Assembly (NCBI GenBank): GCA_001632425.1
Contig: KV425551.1
Coordinates: forward strand, 482,996 to 546,995
Reading direction: 5' to 3'
From: Neolentinus lepideus HHB14362 ss-1
Lineage: Eukaryota; Basidiomycota; Agaricomycetes; Gloeophyllales; Gloeophyllaceae
Length of the DNA stretch: 64,000 nt
How positions within the stretch are numbered: position 1 is the stretch's first letter; each line of letters begins with the position of its first letter. The translations under genes were made by a program, and so were the position numbers. The notes under the pieces are model-generated. The model had not been told where the DNA came from. It saw only the letters and a list, made by a program, of their open reading frames with translations, and ran no database searches. Below, in pieces: positions 43,873 to 58,800 of this stretch.

Positions 43873-46800
43873 ATGTGGTGGTTGGATCCGGGGAAGGAGG
43901 TCCTGAACGTCGTGTGTACCCAACCATCTCATGAGCTTCTTGGGTTTGTTCACAATCGTGGCGCAGGTGTTCAATCGTGTCCTCGCACCCTACATTGAAA
44001 ATCTCGACTTGAACCAGGTCAACTATGGAATCGGACAAGGCATGTGCGCAGGGGTATTCCAAGACCCGTAGACTAATGTCGGTCCAGGTCAATTAACCCT
44101 GCGTAATCTTCGCCTCAAGAAAGGGGCGCTGGACAAATTCAGATTGCCCGTCGATGTCTCAGAAGGCTCGGATCCATTTCGTCAGGTCTGAGACTTACGC
44201 GGCTGACAATCCGTTAGGTCACCTGGGGACGTTCACGCTATCTTTGCATTGGATGAATCTGGGCAACCAGCCGGTGGAAGTATTGATCGAAGATGTCTAC
44301 CTGTTGGTTGTGCCGTCGCCGCAAACCAATGTTGACCCCAAGGAGGAGGAGGATCGCGCGCAGGCGGCTAAAATGGAGCGCTTGGAGAATGCAGAGTTAC
44401 TTCACGTACGTGGTCAGACCGACGTCTCCCAAAGTACGCCCCAGTATCCATTTTATTGTGAAATGTATCCAAACTTTGGTTTAAGGGGATGGACAGCAGT
44501 CCCAGGGTTTGATTGCGTCTCTCATCGCGAAAGTCGTGAATAATTTACAGGTCACTGTGAAGAACATTCACGTGAGATACGAGGACAAGATGAGCGTAGA
44601 AGGAGTGAGAATAAGCCAAGGACTTGTATTCTCGTTATCTACTAACAATATCGATGTCAATTCTTGTAGCACCCATTTGCCGCCGGCCTTACTCTTGCGG
44701 GATTCTCTGCGGTATCGACAAACGAGAACTGGGAAGCGGCCTTCATCGAGAGTGCCGTCGGTGCCATCCACAAGCTAGCGAAACTCCGGTCACTTGCCGT
44801 GTATTTTGACACGGATTCGGAAAGCATGGCTGGTCTACCACCAACACAAGCTATCAAACGGTTCACAGACCTTGTGAGTGACATCGAGGGCCCCGGAAGT
44901 GACGACTTCTGATGCTGTCATAGATTGCCACAGAAAAGAATGTTTCTTCGCATCAGTTCATCCTGAAGCCGGTTACTGGAGAAGGCAGGGTACGTATCAT
45001 ATATAGTTGTGATTTGGACCTTAAACTAATGTTGGAGGCGTTAAGATCGTCATGAACAACAAGATTGACAAGGACATCCCCCGCTTTGATGTGCAACTCC
45101 TTTTCGACGAAATCGGTGTCATCGTAGATGATAACCAGTATCGCGATGCCATCTCACTCGTGGACATGTTCCACTTCTATTCGCGACAAAGACAGGTAGT
45201 ATACCCTCGATTCATCCTGTCCCTCTTATTCAAGCCCCATTCTAGTACCGAAAAGTTCGTCCTAGTGAGGAGGACCTGAGGCAGAACCGAGCGAGAGCTC
45301 TTTTCCGCTTTGCCGGAAATGCGATTCTTTCGGGCATCCAAGAGCGAAATCGTAAGTGGACGTGGTCGTACTTTGCTGAGCGGCGAGACGATCGAAAACG
45401 ATATGTGGAGCTGTTCAAACAGAAGTCGATTGGGCCCCTCGTAGGAAATGTGAGCCGATATCGTACACGAGTTGCTTGTTCTGACTGCAGTCTTTTAAAG
45501 GACCTGGAGCTCTTCGAGAGCCTCGAACGGAAGCTCTCCTACGAGGACATCAGATTCTACCGTTCCATCGCTCGCAGCCAGTTGAAGAAGGACTACGCCG
45601 CACGCAGGAAGATCGAGGAGGAGCGCAAGAAACAGCAAGCAAGTCAGTCCCGGTCCGGCTGGGGCAGTTGGCTATGGGGATCGTCGTCGGGCTCGGCCGG
45701 ATCCAGCACCCAGGAGCCATCGTTCTCGGGCGAGATGACCGACGAACAACGGAAGGAGCTGTATGAGGTCCTGGATTACGACGAGAAGGCTGCGCTGGTC
45801 GAGTCCTTCGAGGCGCCCCGAGACGCGTTGAAGGCGCATATCAATGCCCGGCTGCAAAGGGGTTCGTTTGCGTTGAAGGCGGATCCGCATGGCAGCGCTG
45901 CGGATATTATTTCGTTGGTATATGACAATTTCAGGGCGGATGTTATTCAGCGGCCGGATAACTTCGAGACGTCGATATCTCTGGGAGATTTCAGGGTGTT
46001 CGACGGGACGACGCCGAATACACTGTATCATCAGATTGTACACGTCAAGGATAGCGTTGTTGATGAGCCGGAGGTAACGATACAATCTAGTTCGGAGCCG
46101 TTCTTTTTCTTGAAGTTCGAGAATAATCCCCTTGACGAGCGTGCCGATACTGCTCTGACAATGCGGATGCGACACATGGAGATTATCTATCACAAGGGCT
46201 ACATCGAAGCTATTTACCGATTTTTCAAGCCGCCGAAGAGTCAGCTGGAGTCGGTCGAGGCGCTACTGGTATCTATCTATCTCTTTGCTTTAAGTTTTGT
46301 GCTAGTTTCAAATGCTCTTGGTGATCGTTTAGGACGCAGCTAGTCAGACCCTGGAAGGCCTTCGTAAAGAAACCAGAGCAGGCTTGGAATACGCTCTGCA
46401 AGCACACAAGACCATCGACGTGCACATGGACCTTAATGCACCCATTATTATTATTCCTGAAGAGTGAGTCTCTTCATAGTCTCTTAATGACTCAAAGCCT
46501 GACACCCATGTGCCCGAAAGTATCACCACCAATGACTGCAGACATCTGATTGTGGATGCTGGACATATTGCAATCGAGAGCGACCTGGCGGACAAGAATT
46601 CTATACGCGAGGTTCAGCTGAAACGAAATCAGCAGTACACCGAGGAAGATTATAAGCGCCTGGAGTCTCTGATGTATGACAAGCTTTCGTTGAGATTGGA
46701 GGCTGCGCAAGTACGCATATTACTCATGGACTGAAGTTATACTGACTCCGGTACTCAGTTCGTGCTTGGGAATAATCTGCAATCGTGCAGAGCTGCTCTG

Positions 46801-49800
46801 GCTGCAGATACACACGACAATCTTCATCTGTTGGAACGTATCAATCTTGATTTTCAAGTGCAGAACTCCATCGTCCCCAGCGTGTACAATCTTGCACGCT
46901 TCAAATTGTCAGGGTCCCTGCCTACTTTGCAGATCAACTTGTCCGATGTCAAGTACAAATCCCTTATGCGATTGATCGATGTCGCAATCCCACACTTTGA
47001 TGACGGTGAAACGCAAACTGTCACGACGAGCGATTCCACCAAGACCACCACGTCTAATGCTTTTGCCTTATCTTCTGGGTTGTTTGGACCGTCGGAGACC
47101 GAGTACAGTGTTGACACAGACGAAGAAGATGAAGACGAAACTCCGGCCGAAGGGAAAGAGCAGTTCTTTGACGTCGAGGAGAACACAACAACGGTAAGTC
47201 GTGAGCGGCTACTAGATACGGCTCAGGTGTGCTAATGATCGACTCAGCGGCCAGAGTTACATCAACACACCTTCGAGTTTAACTTCTCAGTTGATGAGTT
47301 TCGTGTCTCGCTGTTCAAGTCCAACTCCGAAGGTGAAAGGGCCATGGGTGATCTTAACCTCGAAGGCTTTGCCCTTGCCTTTGCGATGGCGAAGTACAAT
47401 ATGCAAGTGGACGTGAATTTGAGGTACGCCGTCCACTCTACTCCCTCTTCTGTTCGGTGTTAACGTCCTCACGCAAGGGCACTATCTATGAATGTTTCGC
47501 AACACGATAAAGAGCCAATTAAGTTGGTATCTTCGGCGACAGGAGATTCGCCGGACAACAAGCATTTGATGACGATCAAGTATACACGCGCAGACAAGAC
47601 GGGCCCAGAATTCGACACCACTTTCCAGAGCATAGATCAGAATGTAGATATAACGTTATCTACGTTCATTTTCCGTGCTGCGCCAGAGCCAGTTGTCTTG
47701 ATGTACGACTTTATCATGTCTACATTCATGCCCAAACCAGACTCGGGTGGAATAGCTTCGCCCCCCCAGGAAGAGCAGGATGCAAGCCAGAATATCGATG
47801 CCGACGTCTCTACAGTTCAAGCCGATTCAGCAAGTTCTGAGAAAATGCGCGTCGTTGTTAAACTCGCCAGTGTCCAAGGTTTGGAATCTGATCTCGATAG
47901 CTTCATCAAGATGCTCACATCCTTTCTAGTGATCCTGATTAACGACGATATCCAACTGGCCACACTGTCTCTCTCGACGGCTGACGTAGCTATCCTCCTG
48001 CGAGATGGAACAATGCGCGTGAGCGGTAGAGTTGGAACGCTCTCTCTCAGCGACGACTCCTCCTTGGTCACCGCTGTGCCCGAATTCAAGCACATCATGT
48101 CCATTGAGGGTGACAACTTTGCAGTCTTCAGCTACCAGACGTACGACTCGAGAGATACCGAAGTGTATACAGGCGTCAAAGCATCGGTCTCGGTCGAGGC
48201 TGCATCCATTCATTTGCATTTCCTGGAACAGCCACTTCATGACATATATCTCTTCCTTGTCAAGTTAGCGAAGCTGAAAGGGCTATATGATGCTGCAACC
48301 CAAGCGGCCATCCAGAGTGCGTCGGAGATGGAAAGAGTGCAGTATCAAATTTCCATCAAGTCTCCCGTTCTGGTTTTCCCATGCAGCGCAACGGAGTCGA
48401 AGGATATCCTCACAATGAGACTGGGTGAAGCAAAAGCTAGCAATGCATACGACGGCGATGCGATTCAGACCAAAGCCAGCCTACACGGGGTACAGCTGAC
48501 GTCAACTTACCACTACGACGAAAACACGTCAATGCTCAAGATCATCGATGACATAGATATCAATGCCATCATCAATCAGACCACAAATATTGACCATACT
48601 GAACAGAGCGACCGACCTGATACACAGGTATCTGTGAGATATTGTCTCCATCAATTGTGTCTGATAGCTTATGCAGATCACTGTGACAACGTCCGACATT
48701 AAACTGCACTTGACGCAAATGCAATACCGTTCTCTCATTGCATTATCGAATTCAATTCCCAGAGTCTTGGCTGGTGCCCCAGAGGGATCAGCTCAAGCGG
48801 CTCAATCCGGCATGTACAGCAGTTCTAGGGAGCAAGGCTCCTCTGATACTAGTACCCTTGCAGGCGAAGATCTACGTCCTGAGCTCCTCCCCATCACTTC
48901 AGCCAATGGCACACATCCTTACGTTACTCTCGACTTCGCGTTAGATGTGAATAGCATCAAGCTGCATTTGTACGACGAGAATGCAACAACTTCTTCCTCG
49001 CTCAAGGAGCACGGGATTGCCAGATTCGCATTGAACCATAACTCCGTGCGATTCAAGTTACTGTCCGATGGCGCCGGGGAGGCACAAGTCGTCTTACAAT
49101 CCTTCATAATGAGCAACACCCGTCCAGGTAACTCCAGATTTCGGGAAATTATCCCGGCGGCACAGCACGACCGTAACCAGGTCATGGTATTATATACCAT
49201 GACAGCTGGGACTCGCAGATCGGCCATGGCAGTAGCGACTATTGATTCCCCTGAGACCTTGCTAGCCATCGACCTAGTGTTTGCGTTGCTTAACTTCTTC
49301 ACTCATGGCATCCATCTTGACGACAGTGTGGAATCCTATGATCAAGCTCAGGAAACGACCGAATCTCACTCAACCGAATCGTCTCTGGATTTCAGAGTTG
49401 ATCTACATGACCTGTCTGTGATAGTACTGGAGAACGATGCCCTTCCCAACACACAGGCAATCCAGTTATCCGTAAAGCAGATTCTCGTCTCTCAGCAGGT
49501 AAGCCGGCACCTAGGTTCTACCAAGGAAATTTCCTTACTCCTCACGACTTCAGGGCATACTTGCTGTTACAGTAGAGCGTCTGGGCATGTCGCTTATCCA
49601 GATGGGTAAGGAATCCGAAAGGGTCAGTTTCTTGGACGAGATGGACTTCACGCTATCACTGGATAGTCGGAGTTCATCGTCCGCACAACAAATGACTAGC
49701 ATCGAGGTCTCCTCAAAGCCTGTTATCTTCCGTGCTTCTTATCGAGATATCAACCTAATAACCAAAATTGTCAACAAGGCGCTCTTGCTGTATGGCGAAT

Positions 49801-52800
49801 CTGAGGGCAAGGCGATATCAGAAGAAGAGGTTTCTGTGTCAAAGAAGTCTCAAAGAGCTCGCTCTTTTGCGGCATCAAAGTCGAAGTCGAGTCGTGGTGG
49901 AAGTAGAACCATTGGAAAGGCTGAAGCCTTACTAACAAAAGAACAGGTATACCTCTCTATAATTTCATCCGCCGGCTATCACTAAGTTTCCCAGTTCACG
50001 GGTTCCTTCGACGGATTCCGTTTAGTTCTTATTGGCGACATCCATGAGCAACCCATGCTTCATCTGAAAGTGAAACGTTTCATAGTTGGGGCGAAAGACT
50101 GGTCGCGAGAGGTATGGCTACTGCTATCTATTCGAGAGAACAGTGACGAAGAGAATCAGCTCCAAGCGACCACCACGATGTCCACTCAAGTCAGCTATTG
50201 GAACTTGACAAACTCCCACTGGGAACCTTGTACGTGCATTCCTCCGGATATTGGAACATACTAAACCTTTGCCGTTAGTGATTGATCCTTGGACCTTCAC
50301 AGCATCTGTACGTACTTGATCACAGAAGCTTTTCACCGACTCATCCTCGTAGATATCGAGAGACGAAATTTCTCAGGGTCTGGCAGCGAAATTTGCATCG
50401 CTAGATCGCCTGGATTTGAACGTCAGCACTACCTTCGTTGAGCTACTCGTGACTACAGCAAAGCTATGGGGAAAGGAAGGCGAGCAAGTTCTGCAGAAGG
50501 CCCGCGGGAGTTATGCTCCTTATCGTATACGCAATCGAACGGGTTCACCTCTATACATTTGGTCTGATGTGGATGACAGTAGTGGTGACAAGTCCGGGTC
50601 CACTTCGACCCTAGCTGATGGCCAGGTAATCGATTGGAGATTTGATGACTGGAGAACGATACGCGAGGTAACATTGATCTACAACCTGTCTTCGCCTGTA
50701 CTTATTGTTCATTATAGCATTCCTCTATTGGTCAACACAATATTGGTGTTCAATTTATCGGTAAACCATGGGAGAAGCTACGTAGCATTCCAGTGGATAG
50801 AGAGGGAGAATATGCCTTTTCCCTGCGGCCACAGACCGACAAGTACTTCAATCGCCTCCTCTGTGAAGTGCAAGTTCAAGAGGACAATGTGAAGGTCGTC
50901 ACTCTCCGCTCCACCTATAAAGTGGAAAACCAGACCTTGTACCCCGTGGAATTAACAATGGTAGATGAGTCTGGCCGTCCCGTGTATTCTTTGGAAAAGA
51001 TAGGTATGACGAGTCACACCATGCCGCCTCCCCATTCATCTTATGCCGGTATTTAGCCCCTGGCCAAGACTTTTCCCTACCCATCGAAGCAGTCGGCCAT
51101 ACGAGGATCCGGATCCAGCCAGATCGTGAGTAGATATCAATGCTTGCTAGATACGTTGTTTATGCTTGTCTACCAGAGGGATTCGGGTACAAGTGGTCCT
51201 CTGCTATCCGGTGGGAGGACTTGATTTCGAAGAAGAATTTTGCCGTCCGTTGTCCTCACACCGATGAGGCGGAGGCCGCGTTCCGCTTCCAAGCCTGTGT
51301 CCAAACTGACCTAACCGACCCTGCCACTCGGTAAGTGCCAGGCTACTTGCTGCCTAGATCATGAATCAAGCCAGCCTTCAAGGAGATATCCCAAGATACA
51401 CCTCAGACTACGTGCTCCTATCGAGTTGGAGAATCTGTTGCCCTATAACGTGCAGTACCGGATATATGATAAAGATTCGGATCAAAACTGGCGAAGCTAC
51501 TTGAGAAAAGGAGGCATAATGCCGGTACACTCCGTCGAATTAGGTCATCTAGTCCTTCTTAATGTCCAGGTCGAGGATACTGGTGCGTGGTCTGCTGCCC
51601 CCGTTACATTTGTAGACACAAGCTCTATCCTTTCGACAGTCTTCCAACCGAGCGACTTCGCTATCATCAATACAGATGGCAACTCCGACCTCGATATCGA
51701 CAGTAAGTTGACTATGCGCGACGCTAAGGGTCGCAAGCTTGATCTGCGCCTCAACTATGTGTGAGAACCAGCGTACACCATCTCTGGTCCGTTCAGCTGA
51801 CATGTAGTAGACGTTACCCTAACTCGGGCGGGGCATTCAAAGTCCAAATCTACAGCCCGTACCTCGTCATCAACAAGACTGGCTTGCCATTTTCTGTAAG
51901 GTGTATCCGCTCAGCTCGACCAAGTTCTCCCCAAGATGCTGCTGGCGATGCTAGGATTGGTAAGCAGTTACATGTCTCATGTTGATCGATCTGATGCAGT
52001 AATGCAGAGACGCTGTCCAAGCCAGTCCCTTTTAGTATGACTAGTTCACTGGCACTACTCGCTTGGTGGTTGATTATCACATTTCAGTGTTATCCCATCC
52101 CCAAGACAAACGGCCTGAGTTCACATTCCAGTTGAGCAATTCTGTATGGTCGAGGGTAAGGAATGTTTGTCTATTGTCTTTGATATATGCTAAAGTGCGC
52201 AGGCCGTGAGTCTCGAGGCTCCTGCAGCCGACACGCGATTGGTGCTATCATCACAATCACGTAAGGGGAAAGAACTTCACGTAGGCTTGTCGTGGACGGA
52301 GGCTAGCGGCAAGTACAAACTCACAAAGGTCATTACCCTTGCACCCCGATTCCTAGTCAAGAACTGTCTGCCCACTCCTCTGGTTTTTCGCGAGCATGGC
52401 GTCCCGCCTCACGACCGATCCACGCTGCAACCCGATGAACGGGCGTCACTGGACTGGACAAAAGCGGACCAGGATAAGCTCCTGACAGTAGCACTTCCTG
52501 GTCTCGATGCTGTATGGTAAGTTCGCATCAACGTCGTGAAATAGTTCCATTGAATTCAGTGTCTTTCGTCCCAGGTCGGCGCCTATTAATATCGAGGACA
52601 TCGGATCCGTGCATTTTCGACTGCGTGAGCCAGGGAAAGGTGGTGTCGTTCGCCTTGTCAAGGCGGATGTTAAGATCGACGGTGCCACTATCTTTGTGAT
52701 TTATTCACTCGCGCAAAATGGATGGCCATTCGTGGTCGAAAATGATAGCGATTTTGACTTCACCGTGGTCCAGACGGTACGTGCACCAGAAAGCATGGAG

Positions 52801-55578
52801 GATCCAGCTGACGTGGTGGTTGTGCCAGGATGATGCATCCATTGGTGTATCACCTCAGTCTAGAAGCCGACCGTCATATACCACACCCAGACATTCGTCT
52901 ATGGAATATGCTTGGGACTATCCTGCTGCGAGGGACAAAAAGCTCTTGCTCAGAATCGGAGATGCCTCTCGCGTGGTTGATATCATGGAAATTGGAGACC
53001 TTATGCCCTTCAGATTCCCAGTAAGTTGGGACTGTTCTTGAGTGCCAGGGCTTTGCTGATGAGCGCCAGGTCTCTCAAGGCACTCGCACTGTCTCCCTTG
53101 ACGTCAGGGCAGACGGGCCTAGACAGGTCTTGCGTATAACCAACTACAATCCCGTGTTCAGCTTGTATAAGCCAAAACATCGGCAGTCGACGACCCCCTC
53201 ACGTTCAGATACGATAAGCAGTCAAGACGCTTTCGAAGCTGTGACCGAACAAGTAACGCCATCCTTTAGCGTCAACGTCAACTTCGCGGGCATCGGTCTT
53301 TCGCTGATAAACCGAAAGCTAGTAGAAGTGGTCTATCTATCAGTGAACGGTTTGAAGTTCGAATATTCTGCTAGCGATGTGGCACAGGCTCTGAACCTCA
53401 CTTGCGACACATTGCAAATCGACAATCAGTTGCATGATGGTATATTTCCGGTCGTCTTGCAACCAACTCCTGTGGGCAAAGAGGCCAATGGAGGCGCTGC
53501 ATTACCCACAATTCAGGCTTCTGTCATCTGGTTAAATGACAACGGTACGATGCTGTTTGCACTCGCCAATTTCTCCCGTCTAACAACTCTTGCATAGAGC
53601 ATGGGGTGATGTTCATCAAGTATTGTTCGATTTTGCTTCAAGCTTTGACCATAGAGGCGGATGAAGATTTCGTTTTCGAACTATATGAATTGTCACAATT
53701 TAGAGGAGCTTCTTGGGAGGAGGCACAAGATGAGTAGGTGAATCTGCTACTACTTGAAGATTACACTAACGGCGCCTCCAGTGTCCTAATTCAAAACCCC
53801 GACAGTATACCTGAACCACAAGATAACACTGCTGGTCAAGACCTTTACTTCGAGGTGCTGGAGCTTCAGCCAATCAAACTCGCTATATCCTTCATGCGTA
53901 CTGAGCGAGTGAGTAGTGATGAAAGGTACGTCCTGAGACAGCTTGATATCGCATGTGCCTTGTTAATTTCGGACGGCAGACTGAGCACGAGGAACCCGCT
54001 GGCGGTGCTCGTGAATGCTCTGACCATGACATTGGGCAATATCAACGATGCTCCGCTCGAACTGAACGCCCTGGCCATCAAGGACATGCGACTGACGCCC
54101 GTCGAGCTTCAAAACAGAGTCATCTATCATTATCGACAAGATACGCTGCGACAACTCTACCGTATTATTGGATCTGCGGATTTCATTGGAAACCCAGTTG
54201 GCTTGTTCACGAACGTGAGCTCAGGTGTGGCAGACATCTTCTACGAGCCTTGGAACGGTGTCGTTATGCACGGCAACAGAGAGTTGGGCATAGGTATAGC
54301 GAAGGTATTAGTCCTCCCTTGCCATGCCTGGTGCTAGCAGTCTCACGTTGATTTTAGGGGGCTGCGAGTTTCGTCAAGAAAACTGTGTTTGGCTTGTCCG
54401 ACAGTATGACGAAGTTCACTAGTAGCGTTGGAAAAGGTGAGTATCTAGTTTTTCAGGAATCCTAACTACTGAAATTTGGCAGGTCTTTCTGCTGCGACGT
54501 TTGATAGTGAATATCAGAACAGGCGAAGAATGACACAGCGGCGCAATAAGCCTCGGCATGCCATGTAAGTGGAGTTACATGCGTACGAGTTCCGTTAACG
54601 ACGTATGGGTAATTCCCAGATACGGTGTGACAGCCGGAGCAGAGGCTTTAGCTAACAGCGTTGCGAGCGGCGTCGAGGGTGTGGTGGTGAGAGAACAGCC
54701 CGAAGTCTTTGTCAATATACTTATCTGTTGTATTAGATGAAACCGATAGAAGGTGCGGAATCAGGAGGTGCAGTCGGATTCTTCAAGGGCGTTGGCAAGG
54801 GACTTGTTGGGTTCGTTTTCTCTTCAGGCCTAGCTGATAAATATTTATGAATTGTTAATGTCTCTAGGGCCGTGACGAAACCAGTTATCGGTGTTTTCGA
54901 TCTCGCCTCCAATGTCTCCGAAGGTACGTGATACAGATCGGTGTACAGCCATTTGACTAAGCTTCTGCACCCCAGGTATCCGGAACACCACCACTGTATT
55001 TGATAATCCGGAAAGGGATAGGGTTCGACTGGTGAGCCAGCTTCACGGAGCATGTTTTGACTTTGTTAACGCATATCGCCCTTTAAAGCCTCGGCATATT
55101 CCAGCGGACGGGGTCTTAGTGGTACGTATCTTCGCTTTTCTGGGCTGCGATCGGGCTGACTGGTGTACAGCCATACTCTTCTCAAGCTTCACTAGGACAG
55201 TATTGGATGAAGGATTTGGAGGAAGGTAGATATCGACGAGAATGCTACGTTGCTCACATTAGTAAGTGTTTAGGCCTTCCTTAAGGCTTTGGGCTTACAG
55301 AAATGATAGATCTGCCTGGTGGCGACAACGTAGTGTTGCTCACAGCGGAACGGATCCTATCGTTCTGGTCTCGCAGACTGCGTTTGGAATGGGAGCTTCC
55401 GTTTACTCATGTGCGGGGGGTTACGATCGAGGATACTGGTATCCGATTTGCGCACAAGTCGGGCAAAGAGCACGACAGATTTGTGTTTGTCCCCGACAAG
55501 ACGTCGCAAACGTGGTTCTTTGGCCAAGTAGCGGCTGTAGTCAAATCATTTAACGTGCGGAGACGCATGGATGCTTGA
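43873..55578 (+). CDS. VPS13: VPS13 bridge-like lipid transfer protein
   Basis: Very large rod-shaped protein that channels phospholipids at membrane contact sites. It spans 11.7 kb with about 30 or more exons, giving roughly 3,100 residues, close to yeast Vps13. The chorein N-terminus reads VFNRVLAPYIENLDLNQVNYGIG, QLTLRNLRLKKGALDKFRLPVDV, EGHLGTFTLSL, VEVLIEDVYLLVVPS. Extended VPS13 repeats (RBG-type beta-rich) fill the middle. A VAB/SHR-BD region lies around 50.5-53.1 kb (PYRIRNRTGSPLYIWSD; YNVQYRIYDKD; PYLVINKTGLPFSV). The C-terminal ATG_C-like helices follow (FYEPWNGVVMHG, VGFFKGVGKGLVGAVTKPVIGVFDLASNVSEGIRNTT), and a PH-like end (VFVPDKTSQTWFFGQV). The first three exons encode MWWLDPGKEVLNV and the chorein start and are joined by two GC-AG introns. 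No break or pseudogene sign is seen. Confidence 0.95.
44040..44217 (+). other. Two successive GC-AG introns in VPS13
   Basis: Frame and the conserved chorein sequence force introns at 44040-44087 (donor AAG|GCATGT) and 44166-44217 (donor AAG|GCTCGG). Both end in AG (tccag, gttag). GT donors nearby would give stops or break the conserved LRNLRLKK and EGHLG joins. Confidence 0.6.
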
Positions 55579-55811
55579 ATTAACTGTGTATCGTTAGGTT
55601 TCACTGTCATAGCACATATGTATGTCTAGACCGTCATAGATAACACTCCATCAAAAATTAATTCCAAAGGGCAAACACTCACGACAGCGCCTGAAAGGAT
55701 ATAAGATCGAGATGTACGATAAACGAAGTGTATAATATAGGATCGATGGAACTGTCCTCTGTGTACAAGTAAACAACGTCAATGGACATGAAATGCGGAC
55801 CATCCAGGCCA

Positions 55812-58800
55812 TCAAGATTGAGTGACAGAAGCAGCGGAGCGACGGGTAGAAACAATAGTGGCTTCCGTCAGCGTAGGGCTGGGTTGATCGGTAGAAATCG
55901 TAGCAGTAGCAGAACTGGATACCCGTCGCCTCGGCCGATAGACTTTCGCCTTTGGCAAATCTGACATAGGTCCTACTCCAAAGTCAGCTGTGTGATCATG
56001 CTCCGTCGGCTCAGAGTCGTCCTCACTTGCGACGTGACCATAGGCGCCGACATAGCTGCCACGAGGACTGGCAGAGTACGCACTTTGGAAATCGGTATCC
56101 GACTCATCCGTAGTGCCTACGCCAGGTGTCAACGCCGGAGTGGAAGGGGTCTTTGCAGACGGAGAGGCAGGCGTCATGGCGCTGAGGGAGGCGCCCGAGG
56201 ATATTTTGCGGAGCTTGGGTAGCTCGCTTGGTTTGGCATAGACGCTGACAACAGGAGGATCGATACGTTCGTTGGATGATTCCACATGTACCACAGGCTC
56301 GGGTTCGGCAACTGGCATTCGTGGTGTAACAGAAGCACTGACATCGCGAGTAACGGTGTTGCCACGATCCGTCTGTGTCGAAGACGACGTTCCGCTCCTG
56401 TTACGGCTCCTCTTCTTCCCCACCTTCGCAGCGGACTTGCGAGTACCGGATGTAACAGGTTTCACTGAATGGGAAGAATCACTGCCGCTGTCTCGACTTT
56501 CGGGTCTCTCCTTCCGCCTCCGGGTGCGAGTCTCAGCAGCTAAAGCGGTCTCAAGCTAGAGAGGAACAGATTAGAGGCAAGATACCAGAGACGGATGAGA
56601 TCCGAGGACATACCTTCTGCTGTATTTGCAGAACCTTCTGGGCTATCTTGTCGCTCCTCTCACTGATGCCTTCGTCGACTGCAGTCATACCGTCCTGAGG
56701 GAGGTCGGTGAGAGTGGCAGAGAAGCGCTTCTTCTTGGTGGTTGGCGAAGGTGATCCCTCTTCATCGTCCTCTTGTATAGTCTCCGTCGTCCTGTCCGAC
56801 TTTGTGAAAGTGTCGTCCGCGTCGGACAGCTCAGCCAGAGTCGACTCGGTGCCGAACGATCGAAGATGCCTTGACCTCGCACTATCGCCAGTCTGTCGAG
56901 ACCGGGGGCGAGAAGCAGACGCAGACGACATACGACTTGCGGGTCTTGAACCATCATTCTCGGATTCGTCCTCGTACATGCCCGCGGCCATGGAAGCCAA
57001 GGCCTTTTCTATCTGGGCTTCGACTTCGGCCACCATAGCAGCGCGCTCCTGCTCCATCTTCTCCATGGTCTCTCTCATCGTCTGCAGCTCCTTCACCGCA
57101 TCTCTGTGAGCGGCTTCCGTATCCTTTAGTTCTGCGGTATCTCACAGATCAGCAGTTGTTCAACATAGAATCTGACGAGCTCTTACGATTTTGCAACTTG
57201 GTTTTCTCAGCAGCGGTCATGTTGATGATGCCAGACAGCCTCCTGGTCTCCTTCTGCTCCTTGTTGATCTTGCCGCGGAGGTCGTTGGCCTCGACGCTCA
57301 GCTTCTCAGCGTACTGCTCAAACGTGACGAACTTGTCCCGCCACAAATCAGACTCGGTCATTAAGAAGTTGAGTCTGCGCGACAGGCGGCCGATCTTTGT
57401 TTCCAAATCATCGCGAGCGTCTACAAATGCCATGGCGCGTTTGCGGATTGATAGTTGGATATGAAGCTCGGCGGCCGACAGTCTCGGGGGACGCTTCACG
57501 GAGCCGAACGAGCTGATGCGCTTGAACAATGATGGCTTCTTGTACTTTATCAAAGGGCATTCAGATCACAGTCAAAAGACCAATTATTACTAGAACTGAC
57601 CCTATCCTGCAAGACGGTATCAAACGCCTGGATGATGCGCGTCGAGTGCCACCACTCGGGAGGCTTGACCGTGTCGGCCACGGCAGTAGACGCTGCGCCA
57701 CGCTTGGCCTGGATCTTGCATACGGGGCGGAAACGGCCAGCGGGGAACGCCTCCTTGAACTCGCTGGGAACGCAGTGGTCAGGGATGTAGTGCGGATCAA
57801 AGGCGGCAAGAAGCTTCTGGCGGTATTTATCGCGCTGCTGCTTCGTGGAAACAACGCCCGGAGGGGGGGAGGCGCATGATCTGGGTCTGTGTCAATAGCA
57901 GGCGCATGTAATAGAAAAGCACTCTTACAAATAATTGATATCTCTGATGCAATGAATAGTGTCTCAGACTATCTCTTCAGGCACACAGCATGATACACTC
58001 ACAAGTCGCAAATGCACACTTCGGTAGACGGTCTGATACTGTAACGAGCCTCAGTGGAAAGGCCGATGATCCAGGGTCCAGGATCATCAATGTAAATCTT
58101 GGCATCCCGGGAGTGAACCGCAGGAAGGGCGATTCCGTTCCAGCCACGAAGCTCCACGAGGTACTTGACGGTGGAGACGGCGATACCGAGCATGGCCGGG
58201 TGGCGAGACACGAAAAGCACACGACCGGTCGGCGCAAGGGCAATCTGAGGCACAGATCAGATTCCAAGAGAGCCCTGGGACGCGAAGCAAAGACATACCT
58301 CGCATATAGTCAAGATATTATCAATATTCAAAGCCTTGAACAAAGGCCACATGGTGAAATTAATGTCTACTAGACCTCTGCCAAAGTCCAGACCACCAGG
58401 GAATCTGGCAATGACCTCCAAGTTGGTCTCCCCGCTATCATTCTTGGAGCTAGCGCTGGCGTCGAGCCGCACAAGGTCTCCCGGCCTCGGAGCCGGGTGG
58501 GACAAGATCTTGGAAATCTGAAGCGTATGCGAGTGGACATCCTTCGAGAACCGGGCCCAGGACAGCGTGAGATAATCGCGCATCAGGTCGTAGATGGGGT
58601 GGCGCGAGACCAGCGTGAGCGCATACGGCAGCCAGAAGACAGTGTCCCCAGGCAAGAAGAGCGTGCTCTCGCCGGGGCCATGCCCAGCATGCCCATTCAC
58701 GGTACTCGCCACTTCGAAGTCGCTCTCGCTCATGGCGCCCTCGCCCTCGGTCATGTCCCCGTCAATGTCCGTCTCGCCGTCCGTGTTCGCGCCCGACCAG

